From Actinomycetota bacterium (GTDB lineage Bacteria; Actinomycetota; Thermoleophilia; Miltoncostaeales; Miltoncostaeaceae): a stretch of DNA of 5,595 nt. Position numbers and translations under genes: made by a program. The DNA lies in the NCBI GenBank assembly GCA_947451735.1, contig CANGAY010000068.1:1-5595 (forward strand), in the 5' to 3' direction. The notes below the pieces were generated by a model that made no database searches, had not been told where the DNA came from, and saw nothing but the letters and a program-made list of their open reading frames with translations. Shown piece by piece: positions 1 through 5,595 of this stretch (positions are counted from its first letter, which is position 1; every line of letters starts with the position of its first letter).

Positions 1-446
1 CTGCCGCCTTCCTCCCCCTATACCTCGTGGACGAGCTGGTGTGGGGCGAGTCACAGGGCGCGCACGCCGAGATGATTGACGACGCCGTGCAGTACGGGCC
101 ACCGCTCTGGGGCGGGCTGGTGGCCGAGATGCGCCGCCACACGCCCATGGCGGCCATGCTCATCGCCGACCTGGATCGCGCGGGGCACCCCGATGCACTT
201 GCCCGCGAAGGCCAGATCGCCTCGCACATCATCCACCGGCTCGTGCAGTTCCGCGGGCGCCACGCGGTGCTGGCCGAGCGTGCCTACAACGCCGCCATCA
301 CCGACTTCCAGCAGGGCAGCGGCGGCTACAGCCCGGACGTGCTGCGGCAGATCACGCAGGCCACGTTCGACGCACAGCGGCAACTCGACCACGCGCTGCA
401 ACCCGCGCACCACCACGAGGAGGGCACGGCAGATGGCGGCACCTGA
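1..446 (+). CDS. C-terminal part of an indoleamine 2,3-dioxygenase/PrnB-like heme protein (5' truncated)
   Basis: The frame is open to the left edge (first full codon at 3, reading A-A-F-L-P-L-Y-L before the GTG at 27), so the gene probably begins outside the window and the GTG is probably internal. Numbered from that GTG, three blocks line up in order with the C-terminal half of human IDO1 as I recall it: EMRRHTP (34-40) with DMRRYMP; LVQFRGRH (72-79) with LVSLRSYH, whose His is the proximal heme ligand; and GSGG (97-100) with the GTGG loop, followed by a helix DVLRQITQATFDAQRQL. His79 (codon 261-263) is therefore the candidate heme ligand. Known members of this fold (IDO, TDO, PrnB/DUF1864) act on tryptophan or related indoles; the substrate here cannot be read. 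The tail is His/Glu-rich and looks disordered. The stop overlaps the next gene by 14 bp, implying one operon. The family call rests on motif order recalled from memory and the N-terminal half is not visible. Confidence 0.55.
   Translation, partial: AAFLPLYLVDELVWGESQGAHAEMIDDAVQYGPPLWGGLVAEMRRHTPMAAMLIADLDRAGHPDALAREGQIASHIIHRLVQFRGRHAVLAERAYNAAITDFQQGSGGYSPDVLRQITQATFDAQRQLDHALQPAHHHEEGTADGGT
417..424 (+). promoter_or_regulatory. Shine-Dalgarno for the NTF2-like gene
   Basis: GAGGAGGG lies inside the 3' end of the upstream gene, 8 nt before the ATG at 433. It is a near-ideal anti-16S match. It fixes the start at 433 rather than at the upstream in-frame ATG at 76, whose extra residues are out-of-frame translation of the dioxygenase-like gene. 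Confidence 0.8.
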
Positions 447-843
447 ACTGGTTGACGCGCTCACGCGCATGTACGCGTCGCGCGGCGCGGAGGCCGTGGA
501 CGCGCTGCGTCCCCACCTGTCGGACGACTTCACGTTCGTCCCCGGCGGCACCGATCGCGGTCAGTTGCAGGGCGAGTACCTCGGTGCCGATGGCTTCCTT
601 CAGTTCATTGCGGCACAGGCCGCGTGGACCGGCGACACCTGGTGGCCGCGGCTCGACGAACTGGTGGTGGGCGAGCGCTGGATCATCGGCGTGGTGTTCG
701 TCGACGCCACGCGGGCCAGCGACGGCGAGCAGGCGCAGTTCCAGATCATCCACCGCTGGAAGATCGACGGCGACCGCATCACCGCATTCCAGAGCTTCAA
801 CAACGACCAGCGGCGGTACGACGCCTTCCACGGCGCCAGCTGA
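433..843 (+). CDS. NTF2/SnoaL-like small cone-fold protein
   Basis: A 136-residue protein, a normal length for a single NTF2-like (SnoaL-like) domain. The order fits the fold: an N-terminal helix (LVDALTRMYASRG, 6-18), then LSDDFTFVPGG (29-39), a GADGFLQFI helix (51-59), and long C-terminal strands including RWIIGVVFVDATR (82-94) and IIHRWKIDGDRITAFQSF (105-122), the latter being the typical last two strands with an Asp-Gly turn. The family includes small-molecule isomerases, hydratases, cyclases and ligand-binding proteins, usually cytosolic. No catalytic residue set can be assigned with certainty. The ATG sits inside the preceding gene (14-bp overlap) behind a strong Shine-Dalgarno, so the two are very probably co-transcribed and translationally coupled. 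It may act on, or bind, the product of the dioxygenase-like neighbour, which is inference. Its TGA is directly followed by the stop of the convergent transglutaminase gene. Confidence 0.85.
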   Translation: MAAPELVDALTRMYASRGAEAVDALRPHLSDDFTFVPGGTDRGQLQGEYLGADGFLQFIAAQAAWTGDTWWPRLDELVVGERWIIGVVFVDATRASDGEQAQFQIIHRWKIDGDRITAFQSFNNDQRRYDAFHGAS

Positions 844-1731
844 TCAGGCCGGCAGTGGCTCCCCCACCGCGGGCTCGGTCCACACCGTCACCGACATCTT
901 CTCGGTGGGGGCGCCCTGGTAGGTGCCGCGCAGCGGGGTGACGTCGGCGTAGTCGCGGCCCGTGGCCACGCGCACCCAACGGCCGGTGATGGGCTCAGGG
1001 TGCGTGGGGTCAACCTCGTACCAGCCCGCGCCGGGCACCAGCACCTCAACCCATGCGTGGCTCTCACCCGGCACGCCACGCGCGGGGTCGTGCAGCCATC
1101 CGCTCACGTAGCGGGCGGGCACGCCATCGCGGCGGCAGATGGCGATCATCAGATGCGCCAGGTCCTGACACACGCCGCGGCGATCGGCGGCCACCACCTC
1201 CACCGGGGTGTCCACCAGCGTTGATCCGGGCACATATGCCACCGCGCCGTGAATGGCGGTGGCCAGCTCGTCGACCCAGGCGCGCACGCCCCGGCTGCGG
1301 ATGGCGAGCGGACGGGGCAGCGTCTCGGCGAGGGCGGCCACCCGGGGGCCCCACGCGGCGTGGCGGGTGCGGCCCAGGTACTCGGCGTTGGTATCGGTGA
1401 ACACCGGGTCGCCGATGAGGCCCCACTGCGCAGCGGGGCTCAGCGACTCCACAAGCGGCACGGGGTCGCACGAGATGAGCACGCCCACCGACTCGACGGT
1501 GAGCCGCTGGTGCGCACCGGCCACCTGGAACCACCCCACCAAGTTGCCGTAGACGTCCGTGTGCGTGAACACCTCGGCGTCGGGCATCACCTCGAGCGCG
1601 AAGTGCTCCACCGTGGTGCGCGGGCCGTCAACCGGGAGCATGCGCGCCTCGTTGATGCTCTCGCGCACCTGCCCCGCATAGGTGATTTCAGTTCTGTGCC
1701 TGGCGTGCAGCCTGAGGGCGTTGCCTGTCAT
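844..1731 (-). CDS. Transglutaminase-like cysteine peptidase with N-terminal beta domain
   Basis: A 295-residue protein of the bacterial transglutaminase-like family. The N-terminal beta domain (about 5-85; LRLHARHRTEITYAG, then ESINEARMLP, then YGNLVGWFQV) is followed by the papain-like core. The catalytic triad is visible: Cys188 in RRGVCQDLAHL, His225 in ESHAWVEV, Asp241 in YEVDPTHPE. The C-terminus carries the usual GRDYADVTPLRGTYQG motif (258-273). No signal peptide is seen, so it is probably cytosolic. Members occur with circularly permuted ATP-grasp and alpha-E genes and are predicted to hydrolyse or transfer peptide/isopeptide bonds; the substrate is unknown. The ATG at 1731 was chosen because family homology begins 5 residues later. 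It lies inside the 3' end of the alpha-E gene (44-bp overlap) with only a weak GACGGGAC upstream, so coupling is likely. The longer in-frame extension to 1923 is alpha-E coding sequence read in the wrong frame. Confidence 0.93.
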   Translation of the reverse strand: MTGNALRLHARHRTEITYAGQVRESINEARMLPVDGPRTTVEHFALEVMPDAEVFTHTDVYGNLVGWFQVAGAHQRLTVESVGVLISCDPVPLVESLSPAAQWGLIGDPVFTDTNAEYLGRTRHAAWGPRVAALAETLPRPLAIRSRGVRAWVDELATAIHGAVAYVPGSTLVDTPVEVVAADRRGVCQDLAHLMIAICRRDGVPARYVSGWLHDPARGVPGESHAWVEVLVPGAGWYEVDPTHPEPITGRWVRVATGRDYADVTPLRGTYQGAPTEKMSVTVWTEPAVGEPLPA

Positions 1732-2698
1732 GTCCCGTCGGATCGTCGTGTGGGTAGTCGAAGAAGCACGCAGCGATCTGCGCACCGATGAGGTTGCACT
1801 GCTTCTGCAACCCATCGAGCAACTCCGTGAGCGCCGCCCCCGAAGGTGGCGGGTCGAGCTGCGTGAGCATGTGGCGCACCTCGGCCACCATGTCGCGCCC
1901 GGTGGCCCCGCGGCCGGATGCACCGCAGGCCTCCAGTTCGAGCAGCGAGTCCTCCACCCGCTGCAGTGCGTAGGTGACCGAGCGCGGGAAGCGCTCGTCC
2001 ATCACCAGCAGGCGCACCGCGGCGTCGGGCGTGAGCTCGCCGGGCGACGCCGCCATGAGCGTCGAGGGTGTGACCGCCGCGCCCACGAGCGCCCGCCACT
2101 CGGCCGGCGGCACCTCGCGGGCACCCTCCAGCGACATCACGCCGCTCACCCGCCAGCGGGCCTCCAGCAGGCGGGCGGCCGTGGACGCGCGCTCGAGGAA
2201 GCGCCCCAGGTTGAGGAAGTGCCACGCGGCGTCGCGCATCATCTCGGCGTCCACCGAGCCCTCCACCAGCCGCAAGCCACGGCGCACGTCGAGGCACAAC
2301 TGGAACACGCCGTCCTGCGCAAGGCGGCTGGCCGTCCACCGGGCCACGGTCTGGTCGAGGGCGTTCAGGGCCTCCCACACGTCGGGCGGCAGGGCGTCGC
2401 GCACCCCGCGGGCGTTCTCGCGGGCCCGCGACACGCATGCACGCAGCGAGTTGGGGTTGAGGTCGCTGAAGGTGAGAAACCACACGGCGCTGCGCTCGTC
2501 CGCGCGCAGGTGGTGCTCGCGGAACAGCTGCATGTCGCCCGTCGCCTCGATCGCGGGCTCCCACACCTCGGCGCCCACCTGATCGGCGCCCGAGTCGAGC
2601 GCCAGGGCGTGGGTCACCTCGAGCATGCGCCCCACGTTCTCGGCACGCTCCAGGTTCCTGGCGGTCCAGTACAGCGACTCCGCGACGCGGGCGAGCAT
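1688..2698 (-). CDS. Alpha-E domain protein (DUF403)
   Basis: A 336-residue, almost entirely helical protein. Family hallmarks are in order: the N-terminus MLARVAESLYWTARNLERAE (1-20), the FLTFSDLNPNSL block (74-85) running into CVSRARENARGVRDALP (88-104), a second WHFLNLGRFLERA motif (159-171), and FPRSV (237-241). The repeated ER-A motifs suggest an internally duplicated helical unit, which gives the family its name. Biochemical function is unknown; genomic context makes it an accessory or possible amide-ligase component acting with the ATP-grasp partner. The start is set by homology and by the TGATG junction: its ATG shares one base with the ATP-grasp stop, so translation is probably re-initiated there. 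The C-terminal tail (about 313-336) is polar and looks disordered; it is encoded where the transglutaminase gene begins. No membrane segment or signal peptide is visible. Confidence 0.93.
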   Translation of the reverse strand: MLARVAESLYWTARNLERAENVGRMLEVTHALALDSGADQVGAEVWEPAIEATGDMQLFREHHLRADERSAVWFLTFSDLNPNSLRACVSRARENARGVRDALPPDVWEALNALDQTVARWTASRLAQDGVFQLCLDVRRGLRLVEGSVDAEMMRDAAWHFLNLGRFLERASTAARLLEARWRVSGVMSLEGAREVPPAEWRALVGAAVTPSTLMAASPGELTPDAAVRLLVMDERFPRSVTYALQRVEDSLLELEACGASGRGATGRDMVAEVRHMLTQLDPPPSGAALTELLDGLQKQCNLIGAQIAACFFDYPHDDPTGHDRQRPQAARQAQN

Positions 2699-4179
2699 CA
2701 GGCGCCCGCCCGCGTCATGGAGGCAGTGAACGCCGCTCCGCTCGGCGTCACCTGCGCGGGCGCGAGCGCCCACGTGTCCTTGCTGCCGCCACCCTGCGAC
2801 GAGTTGACCACCAGCGACCCCTCCTTCAGGGCGACACGGGTGAGGCCGCCCGGCACCACCTTGGGCTCGTCGCCGTACATCACGAACGGGCGCAGGTCCA
2901 CATGCCGGGGCTGGAACCTGCCGTCGAGGAACACCGGGGCGCGCGACAGCGCGATGGTCTCCTGGGCGATGTAGCCGCGCGGGTTCTGGCGCACGCGACG
3001 GGCGAAGTCGTCGCGCTCGGCCGCAGTGCTGGCGGGGCCGATGAGCATGCCGTAGCCGCCCGCGCCATCCACCGCCTTCACCACCAAGCTGTCCATGCGA
3101 TCGAGCACCAACTCCATGTCGGCCGCGCGGTCGGGTCGGTAGGTGGGCACCTGGGCGAGGATGGGCTCCTCGTCGAGGAAGTACCTGATGATGTCGGGCA
3201 CGTCGCAGTAGATGCTCTTGTCATCAACCACGCCCACGCCCACGGCGTTGCACAGCGCGACCGTGCCGGCGCGCACGCACTCCATGAGGCCGGGCACGCC
3301 CAGCACGGAGTCGCCGCGGAAGGTCACCGGGTCCACGTAGTCGTCGTCAATGCGGCGGTAGAGCACGTCGATGGGCATGCGACCGGCGGTGGTCACCACG
3401 TACACGCGGCGGTTGCGCACCACCAGGTCGTGGCCCTCCACCAGCACCACGCCCATCTGCTGCGCCAGGAATGCGTGCTCGTAGTACGCGGCGTTGTACG
3501 GACCGGGCGTGAGCAGGCCGATGCGCGGGTTGTCCACGCCCTCGGGGGCCGATGCGGCCAGGGCCTCGCGCAGCATCTGCGGTGCGTGGTCGACCGGCTG
3601 GATGTTGTGCCGGTCGAACGCCTCGCTGAAGATGCGCCGCATGAAGGCCCGGTTCTGCACCACGTACGACAGGCCGCTGGGTGTGCGGGCATTGTCCTCG
3701 AGCACCCTCCAGACCCCGTCGTCGCCACGCACCAGGTCGATGCCCGCCAGCTGGATCCAGCGGTCGCGCGGTGGGCGCACGGCGTGGGCCTCGCGGCGGT
3801 AGCCGCCAGACGTGGAGATGAGACCGGCACTCACGATGCCGTCGCGCACGCACGCCTGCGCGCCGTACACATCGGCCGCGAACATGTCGAGCGCCCGCAC
3901 ACGCTGGCGCAGGCCGGCATCGAGGTGCGCCCACTCGTCGGGCGGGATCACGCGGGGCAGCAGGTCGAATGGAAAGGTGTGCTCGGCGCCGCTGTGGGCG
4001 AAGGTGATGCCCTGCGCGCGGTACAGGTCCTGAATGCGGTTGGCCTTGCCCGCGAACACCGAGGGCGCCAGATCGCGCAGCCCGCGATGCAGGCGCGCGT
4101 AGTGCGCACGGGGTCGACCCGTGGCGTGGAACATCTCGTCGTAGAAGCCCGAGGCGTCGTAGGCGGAGAACATCGACAT
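2698..4179 (-). CDS. Circularly permuted ATP-grasp protein (DUF404/DUF407 type)
   Basis: A 493-residue protein, normal length for the family. It starts with the typical Y-D-E-M-F block (YDASGFYDEMF, 7-17) and contains GIDLVRGDDGVWRVLEDN (146-163) followed by ARTPSGLSYVVQNR, then GVGVVDDKSIY (314-324), the nucleotide-binding VVKAVDGAGGYGMLIG (366-381), YIAQETIALSRAP (403-415), RHVDLRPFV (425-433) and the Gly-rich NSSQGGGSKDTW (459-470). ATP-grasp enzymes couple ATP hydrolysis to amide or peptide bond formation through an acyl-phosphate. This permuted group is predicted to make a peptide or peptide-like tag; its substrates are unknown. It is first in a minus-strand operon with alpha-E (1-base stop/start overlap) and transglutaminase. 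The ATG at 4179 fits both the family N-terminus and a -10-like TATGGT six bases upstream; an ATG two codons later (4173) is an alternative. The open frame extends to a GTG at 4239, but that stretch looks like non-coding control DNA. Confidence 0.94.
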   Translation of the reverse strand: MSMFSAYDASGFYDEMFHATGRPRAHYARLHRGLRDLAPSVFAGKANRIQDLYRAQGITFAHSGAEHTFPFDLLPRVIPPDEWAHLDAGLRQRVRALDMFAADVYGAQACVRDGIVSAGLISTSGGYRREAHAVRPPRDRWIQLAGIDLVRGDDGVWRVLEDNARTPSGLSYVVQNRAFMRRIFSEAFDRHNIQPVDHAPQMLREALAASAPEGVDNPRIGLLTPGPYNAAYYEHAFLAQQMGVVLVEGHDLVVRNRRVYVVTTAGRMPIDVLYRRIDDDYVDPVTFRGDSVLGVPGLMECVRAGTVALCNAVGVGVVDDKSIYCDVPDIIRYFLDEEPILAQVPTYRPDRAADMELVLDRMDSLVVKAVDGAGGYGMLIGPASTAAERDDFARRVRQNPRGYIAQETIALSRAPVFLDGRFQPRHVDLRPFVMYGDEPKVVPGGLTRVALKEGSLVVNSSQGGGSKDTWALAPAQVTPSGAAFTASMTRAGA

Positions 4180-4180
4180 G

Positions 4181-4200
4181 GCGCCACCATATGGCGACGC
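4181..4200. repeat. Imperfect 20-bp palindrome over the ATP-grasp -10 region
   Basis: The segment is symmetric about 4190/4191 at 16 of 20 positions, with a perfect CCATATGG core (4187-4194). It covers the -10-like hexamer just before the ATP-grasp ATG, where a dimeric repressor would block transcription. Part of the symmetry comes from GC-rich sequence, so an operator role is inference only. Confidence 0.35.
4186..4191 (-). promoter_or_regulatory. -10-like hexamer of the ATP-grasp operon (possible leaderless start)
   Basis: Read on the minus strand the hexamer is TATGGT (TANNNT type), followed by GGCGCC and then the ATG at 4179. A spacing of 6 nt from -10 to start codon places transcription initiation at or next to the start codon, as in leaderless mRNAs of high-GC actinobacteria. 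No convincing -35 element is seen, and Shine-Dalgarno similarity (GGTGG) is weak. Confidence 0.4.
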
Positions 4201-4230
4201 CGTCGTGCAATCGTTGGCCGCGTGCACAGG

Positions 4231-4247
4231 ACCGATCACCCATCGGT
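4231..4247. promoter_or_regulatory. Operator-like dyad (6-5-6) upstream of the ABC exporter
   Basis: ACCGAT (4231-4236), a 5-nt spacer CACCC, then ATCGGT (4242-4247): a perfect inverted repeat. It lies in the divergent intergenic region, and its right arm falls where a -35 element would sit 17 bp before the TAGTCT hexamer. This is typical placement for a TetR/GntR/MarR-type operator, but no regulator gene is present in the window. Confidence 0.4.
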
Positions 4248-4264
4248 TCGCCGCATGACGTACC

Positions 4265-4270
4265 TAGTCT
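4265..4270 (+). promoter_or_regulatory. -10-like hexamer of the ABC exporter operon (possible leaderless start)
   Basis: TAGTCT fits TANNNT and is followed by 7 nt (CACTGGT) and then the GTG at 4278, so a transcript would begin at about the start codon. No Shine-Dalgarno precedes the GTG, which agrees with a leaderless message. The -35 region is weak. Confidence 0.4.
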
Positions 4271-4277
4271 CACTGGT

Positions 4278-5183
4278 GTGAGTGATCGCGCCGTCATCAG
4301 AGCCGAGGGACTGAGCAAGTCATACGGCCATGGTGTGATGGCGCTGGAGGGTGTCGACCTCGAGGTCGGCCACGGCGAGCGCCTGGGTTTCCTGGGCCCC
4401 AACGGCGCCGGCAAGACCACCTTCATCCGCCTGGCGCTGGGGATCCTGCGCCCCACCTCCGGCAGCGTCGCCATCAACGGGCACGACATCACCACCGATC
4501 GTCTGGCGGCGCTCACGGACGTGGGCTACGTGCCGGGCGACCTGGGGATGATCAAGCAGGTGAGCGGCGCCCGCATGCTGGACGCCCTGGGCAAGCTGCA
4601 CCCCCGCCCGCCCGTGCTGCGCGACCACCTGTTGAAGGCGCTCAACCTGGACGACGTGGCGCTTCGCAAGCGCATCCGCGAGTACTCCACCGGCATGCGG
4701 CAGAAGCTGGGGCTGGTGGCCGCGCTGCAGCACGACCCGCCGGTCATCATTCTCGACGAGCCCACCTCGGGGCTCGACCCCGTGATGCAGGCCAGGCTGC
4801 TTGAGGTGCTGGAGGACCGCGCGCGCCACGGGCGCACGGTGTTCTTCTCGAGCCACTCGCTCGGCGAGGTGGATGAACTGTGCGACCGCGTGGCCATGGT
4901 GCGCGACGGCAGGCTGCTGCTGGTGCGCGACGTGGACGAACTGCGACGCGCCCGCGTGCGCACGGTCGAGGTGCTGTTCGCCGGCGATGTCGACCCGCAG
5001 ACCTACATGGTGGACGGCGTGGCCGAACTGCGGGTGGAGGGGCACCTGCACCACTTCACGCTCGCCGGCGACCCCGGCCCGCTCCTCGCCCGACTGGGTG
5101 CGCTGTCGCCGCTCGACATCACCATCGAGGCGGCGCGCCTCGAGGACGTGTTCAGGGCGCTGTACCTGGGAGATGACGCATGA
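4278..5183 (+). CDS. ABC-2 type exporter, ATP-binding subunit
   Basis: A 301-residue single nucleotide-binding domain protein. Walker A is GPNGAGKT (40-47), the ABC signature is the variant YSTGMRQKL (136-144), Walker B is VIILDEP (156-162), the D-loop is SGLDP (164-168) and the switch His is His193 in SSHSLGEVDELCDRV. The Q-loop region reads GYVPGDLG (83-90) with Gly in place of the usual Gln, a variant I recall from some ABC-2 exporter ATPases. A C-terminal regulatory-like domain (about 225-301) ends with the familiar LEDVFRALYLG. It energises export through the permease encoded next, with which it overlaps by ATGA. The GTG at 4278 is preferred because homology starts at once (VIRAEGLSKSYG) and a -10-like hexamer lies 7 nt upstream; the in-frame ATG at 4191 would add 29 residues unlike the family. 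Substrate unknown; drug, lipid or peptide export are all possible. Confidence 0.93.
   Translation: MSDRAVIRAEGLSKSYGHGVMALEGVDLEVGHGERLGFLGPNGAGKTTFIRLALGILRPTSGSVAINGHDITTDRLAALTDVGYVPGDLGMIKQVSGARMLDALGKLHPRPPVLRDHLLKALNLDDVALRKRIREYSTGMRQKLGLVAALQHDPPVIILDEPTSGLDPVMQARLLEVLEDRARHGRTVFFSSHSLGEVDELCDRVAMVRDGRLLLVRDVDELRRARVRTVEVLFAGDVDPQTYMVDGVAELRVEGHLHHFTLAGDPGPLLARLGALSPLDITIEAARLEDVFRALYLGDDA
5168..5172 (+). promoter_or_regulatory. Shine-Dalgarno for the ABC permease
   Basis: GGGAG inside the 3' end of the ATPase gene, 7 nt before the ATG at 5180. Together with the ATGA stop/start overlap it fixes the permease start. Confidence 0.7.
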
Positions 5184-5595
5184 GCGTGGTGCTGTCGCTC
5201 GCGCTCCGGCGGTCGCTTCGCCGCACGCTGCTGCTGGGCGTGGCGCTCGCCGGGTTCCTCTTCCTGGTGGGTCTCTCGTACGCCACGGTTGACGGCAACC
5301 AGATCCGCAGCCTCGTGGAGTCGCTGCCGCCCGCCCTGCGCGCATTCGTGAAGGGCTCCGACCTGGCGAGCCCGTCGGGCTACCTCGGGTCGGGCCTCAT
5401 CCACCCCATCACGCTTGCCGTGATGGCCGCCACTGCCATCGCCGGCGGTGCCACATCGGCACGTGACGTGGAGTCGGGCGTGGCCGAACTGGTGCTGTCG
5501 CGCCCGCTTCGCCGCACCGCGTGGCTGGGCGCCGAGATCCTGGCCATGGTCATCCAGGTGACCATCGTGGCGGGGCTCGGGTTCATCGGCGCCAC
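5180..5595 (+). CDS. ABC-2 type exporter, permease subunit (3' truncated)
   Basis: The frame is open from the ATG at 5180 to the right edge; 138 codons are visible of a protein that is usually much longer and has about six membrane helices. After a short basic N-terminus (LRRSLRR, 9-15) there is a first hydrophobic helix at about 17-34. An extracytoplasmic stretch with GLIHPITLAVMAATAIAGG (72-90) holds the second helix. A cytoplasmic loop ARDVESGVAELVLSRPLRRTAW (94-115) is typical of ABC-2 permeases, and a third helix (about 116-138) runs off the edge. The ESG-AEL-LSRP-R motif is characteristic of the NosY/ABC-2 permease family that pairs with a separate ATPase. ATG overlaps the ATPase stop (ATGA), so the two subunits are translationally coupled. 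Transported substrate unknown. Confidence 0.9.
   Translation, partial: MSVVLSLALRRSLRRTLLLGVALAGFLFLVGLSYATVDGNQIRSLVESLPPALRAFVKGSDLASPSGYLGSGLIHPITLAVMAATAIAGGATSARDVESGVAELVLSRPLRRTAWLGAEILAMVIQVTIVAGLGFIGA

Noticed and set aside
76..432. N-terminal extension of the NTF2-like frame up to an ATG at 76
   Set aside because: The extension is Arg/Ser/Thr-rich and overlaps the dioxygenase-like gene in another frame; the Shine-Dalgarno at 417-424 and the family length support the start at 433.
861..911. Inverted repeat CCCCCACCG (861-869) / CGGTGGGGG (903-911) as a terminator for the convergent genes
   Set aside because: The 33-nt loop is long, there is no T-run on either strand, and the repeat lies inside the transglutaminase coding region; chance pairing is likely in such GC-rich DNA.
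1682..2974. Long plus-strand open frame (430 codons) opposite the alpha-E gene
   Set aside because: Arg/His/Gly-rich translation without recognisable domains; it spans the end of one real minus-strand gene and the start of another, so it is a GC-bias shadow.
4204..4226. Direct repeat CGTGCA (4204-4209 and 4221-4226) as regulator sites
   Set aside because: Six-base repeats are expected by chance, and the sites show no further similarity around them.
2902..4281. Long plus-strand open frame (459 codons) opposite the ATP-grasp gene
   Set aside because: Its translation is His/Ala/Val/Gly-rich low-complexity sequence with no family motifs. It is an antisense shadow caused by high GC, and the opposite strand carries a clear ATP-grasp protein.
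4320..5345. Minus-strand open frame (341 codons) opposite the ABC ATPase
   Set aside because: Composition is typical of antisense GC-rich DNA, and the plus strand has unmistakable Walker A and B motifs.

Overview
The DNA is very GC-rich (about 70% by eye) with strong G/C third-position bias, tightly packed genes and mixed start signals, which suggests a high-GC bacterium. An actinobacterium-like genome is plausible, but no gene here settles the phylum. Almost every base is coding; the only real intergenic gap is about 98 bp (4180-4277). No RNA gene, insertion sequence, CRISPR array or tandem repeat was seen.

Layout. (1) Positions 1-843, plus strand: the C-terminal part of a protein resembling the indoleamine 2,3-dioxygenase/PrnB heme superfamily, cut by the left window edge, overlaps a small NTF2/SnoaL-like gene by 14 bp. 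(2) Positions 844-4179, minus strand: a three-gene operon read right to left. It encodes a circularly permuted ATP-grasp protein, an alpha-E (DUF403) protein and a transglutaminase-like cysteine peptidase, with overlapping junctions. Its last stop codon abuts the stop of the NTF2-like gene with no base between them. (3) Positions 4180-4277: a compact divergent control region with two dyad-symmetric elements and two -10-like hexamers, each placed 6-7 nt before a start codon as expected for leaderless mRNAs. (4) Positions 4278-5595, plus strand: an ABC-2 type exporter, with an ATPase gene overlapping its permease gene by ATGA. The permease runs off the right edge.

How the genes work together. 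The ATP-grasp/alpha-E/transglutaminase trio is a recurrent bacterial cassette, predicted from comparative genomics to form peptide-like amide bonds (ATP-grasp) and process or cleave them (transglutaminase), with alpha-E as a helical accessory. Its product is unknown. The ABC exporter is divergently transcribed and could share regulation, but nothing shows that it exports the cassette's product. The dioxygenase-like/NTF2-like pair looks like a separate coupled unit, possibly for oxidation of an indole or other aromatic substrate.
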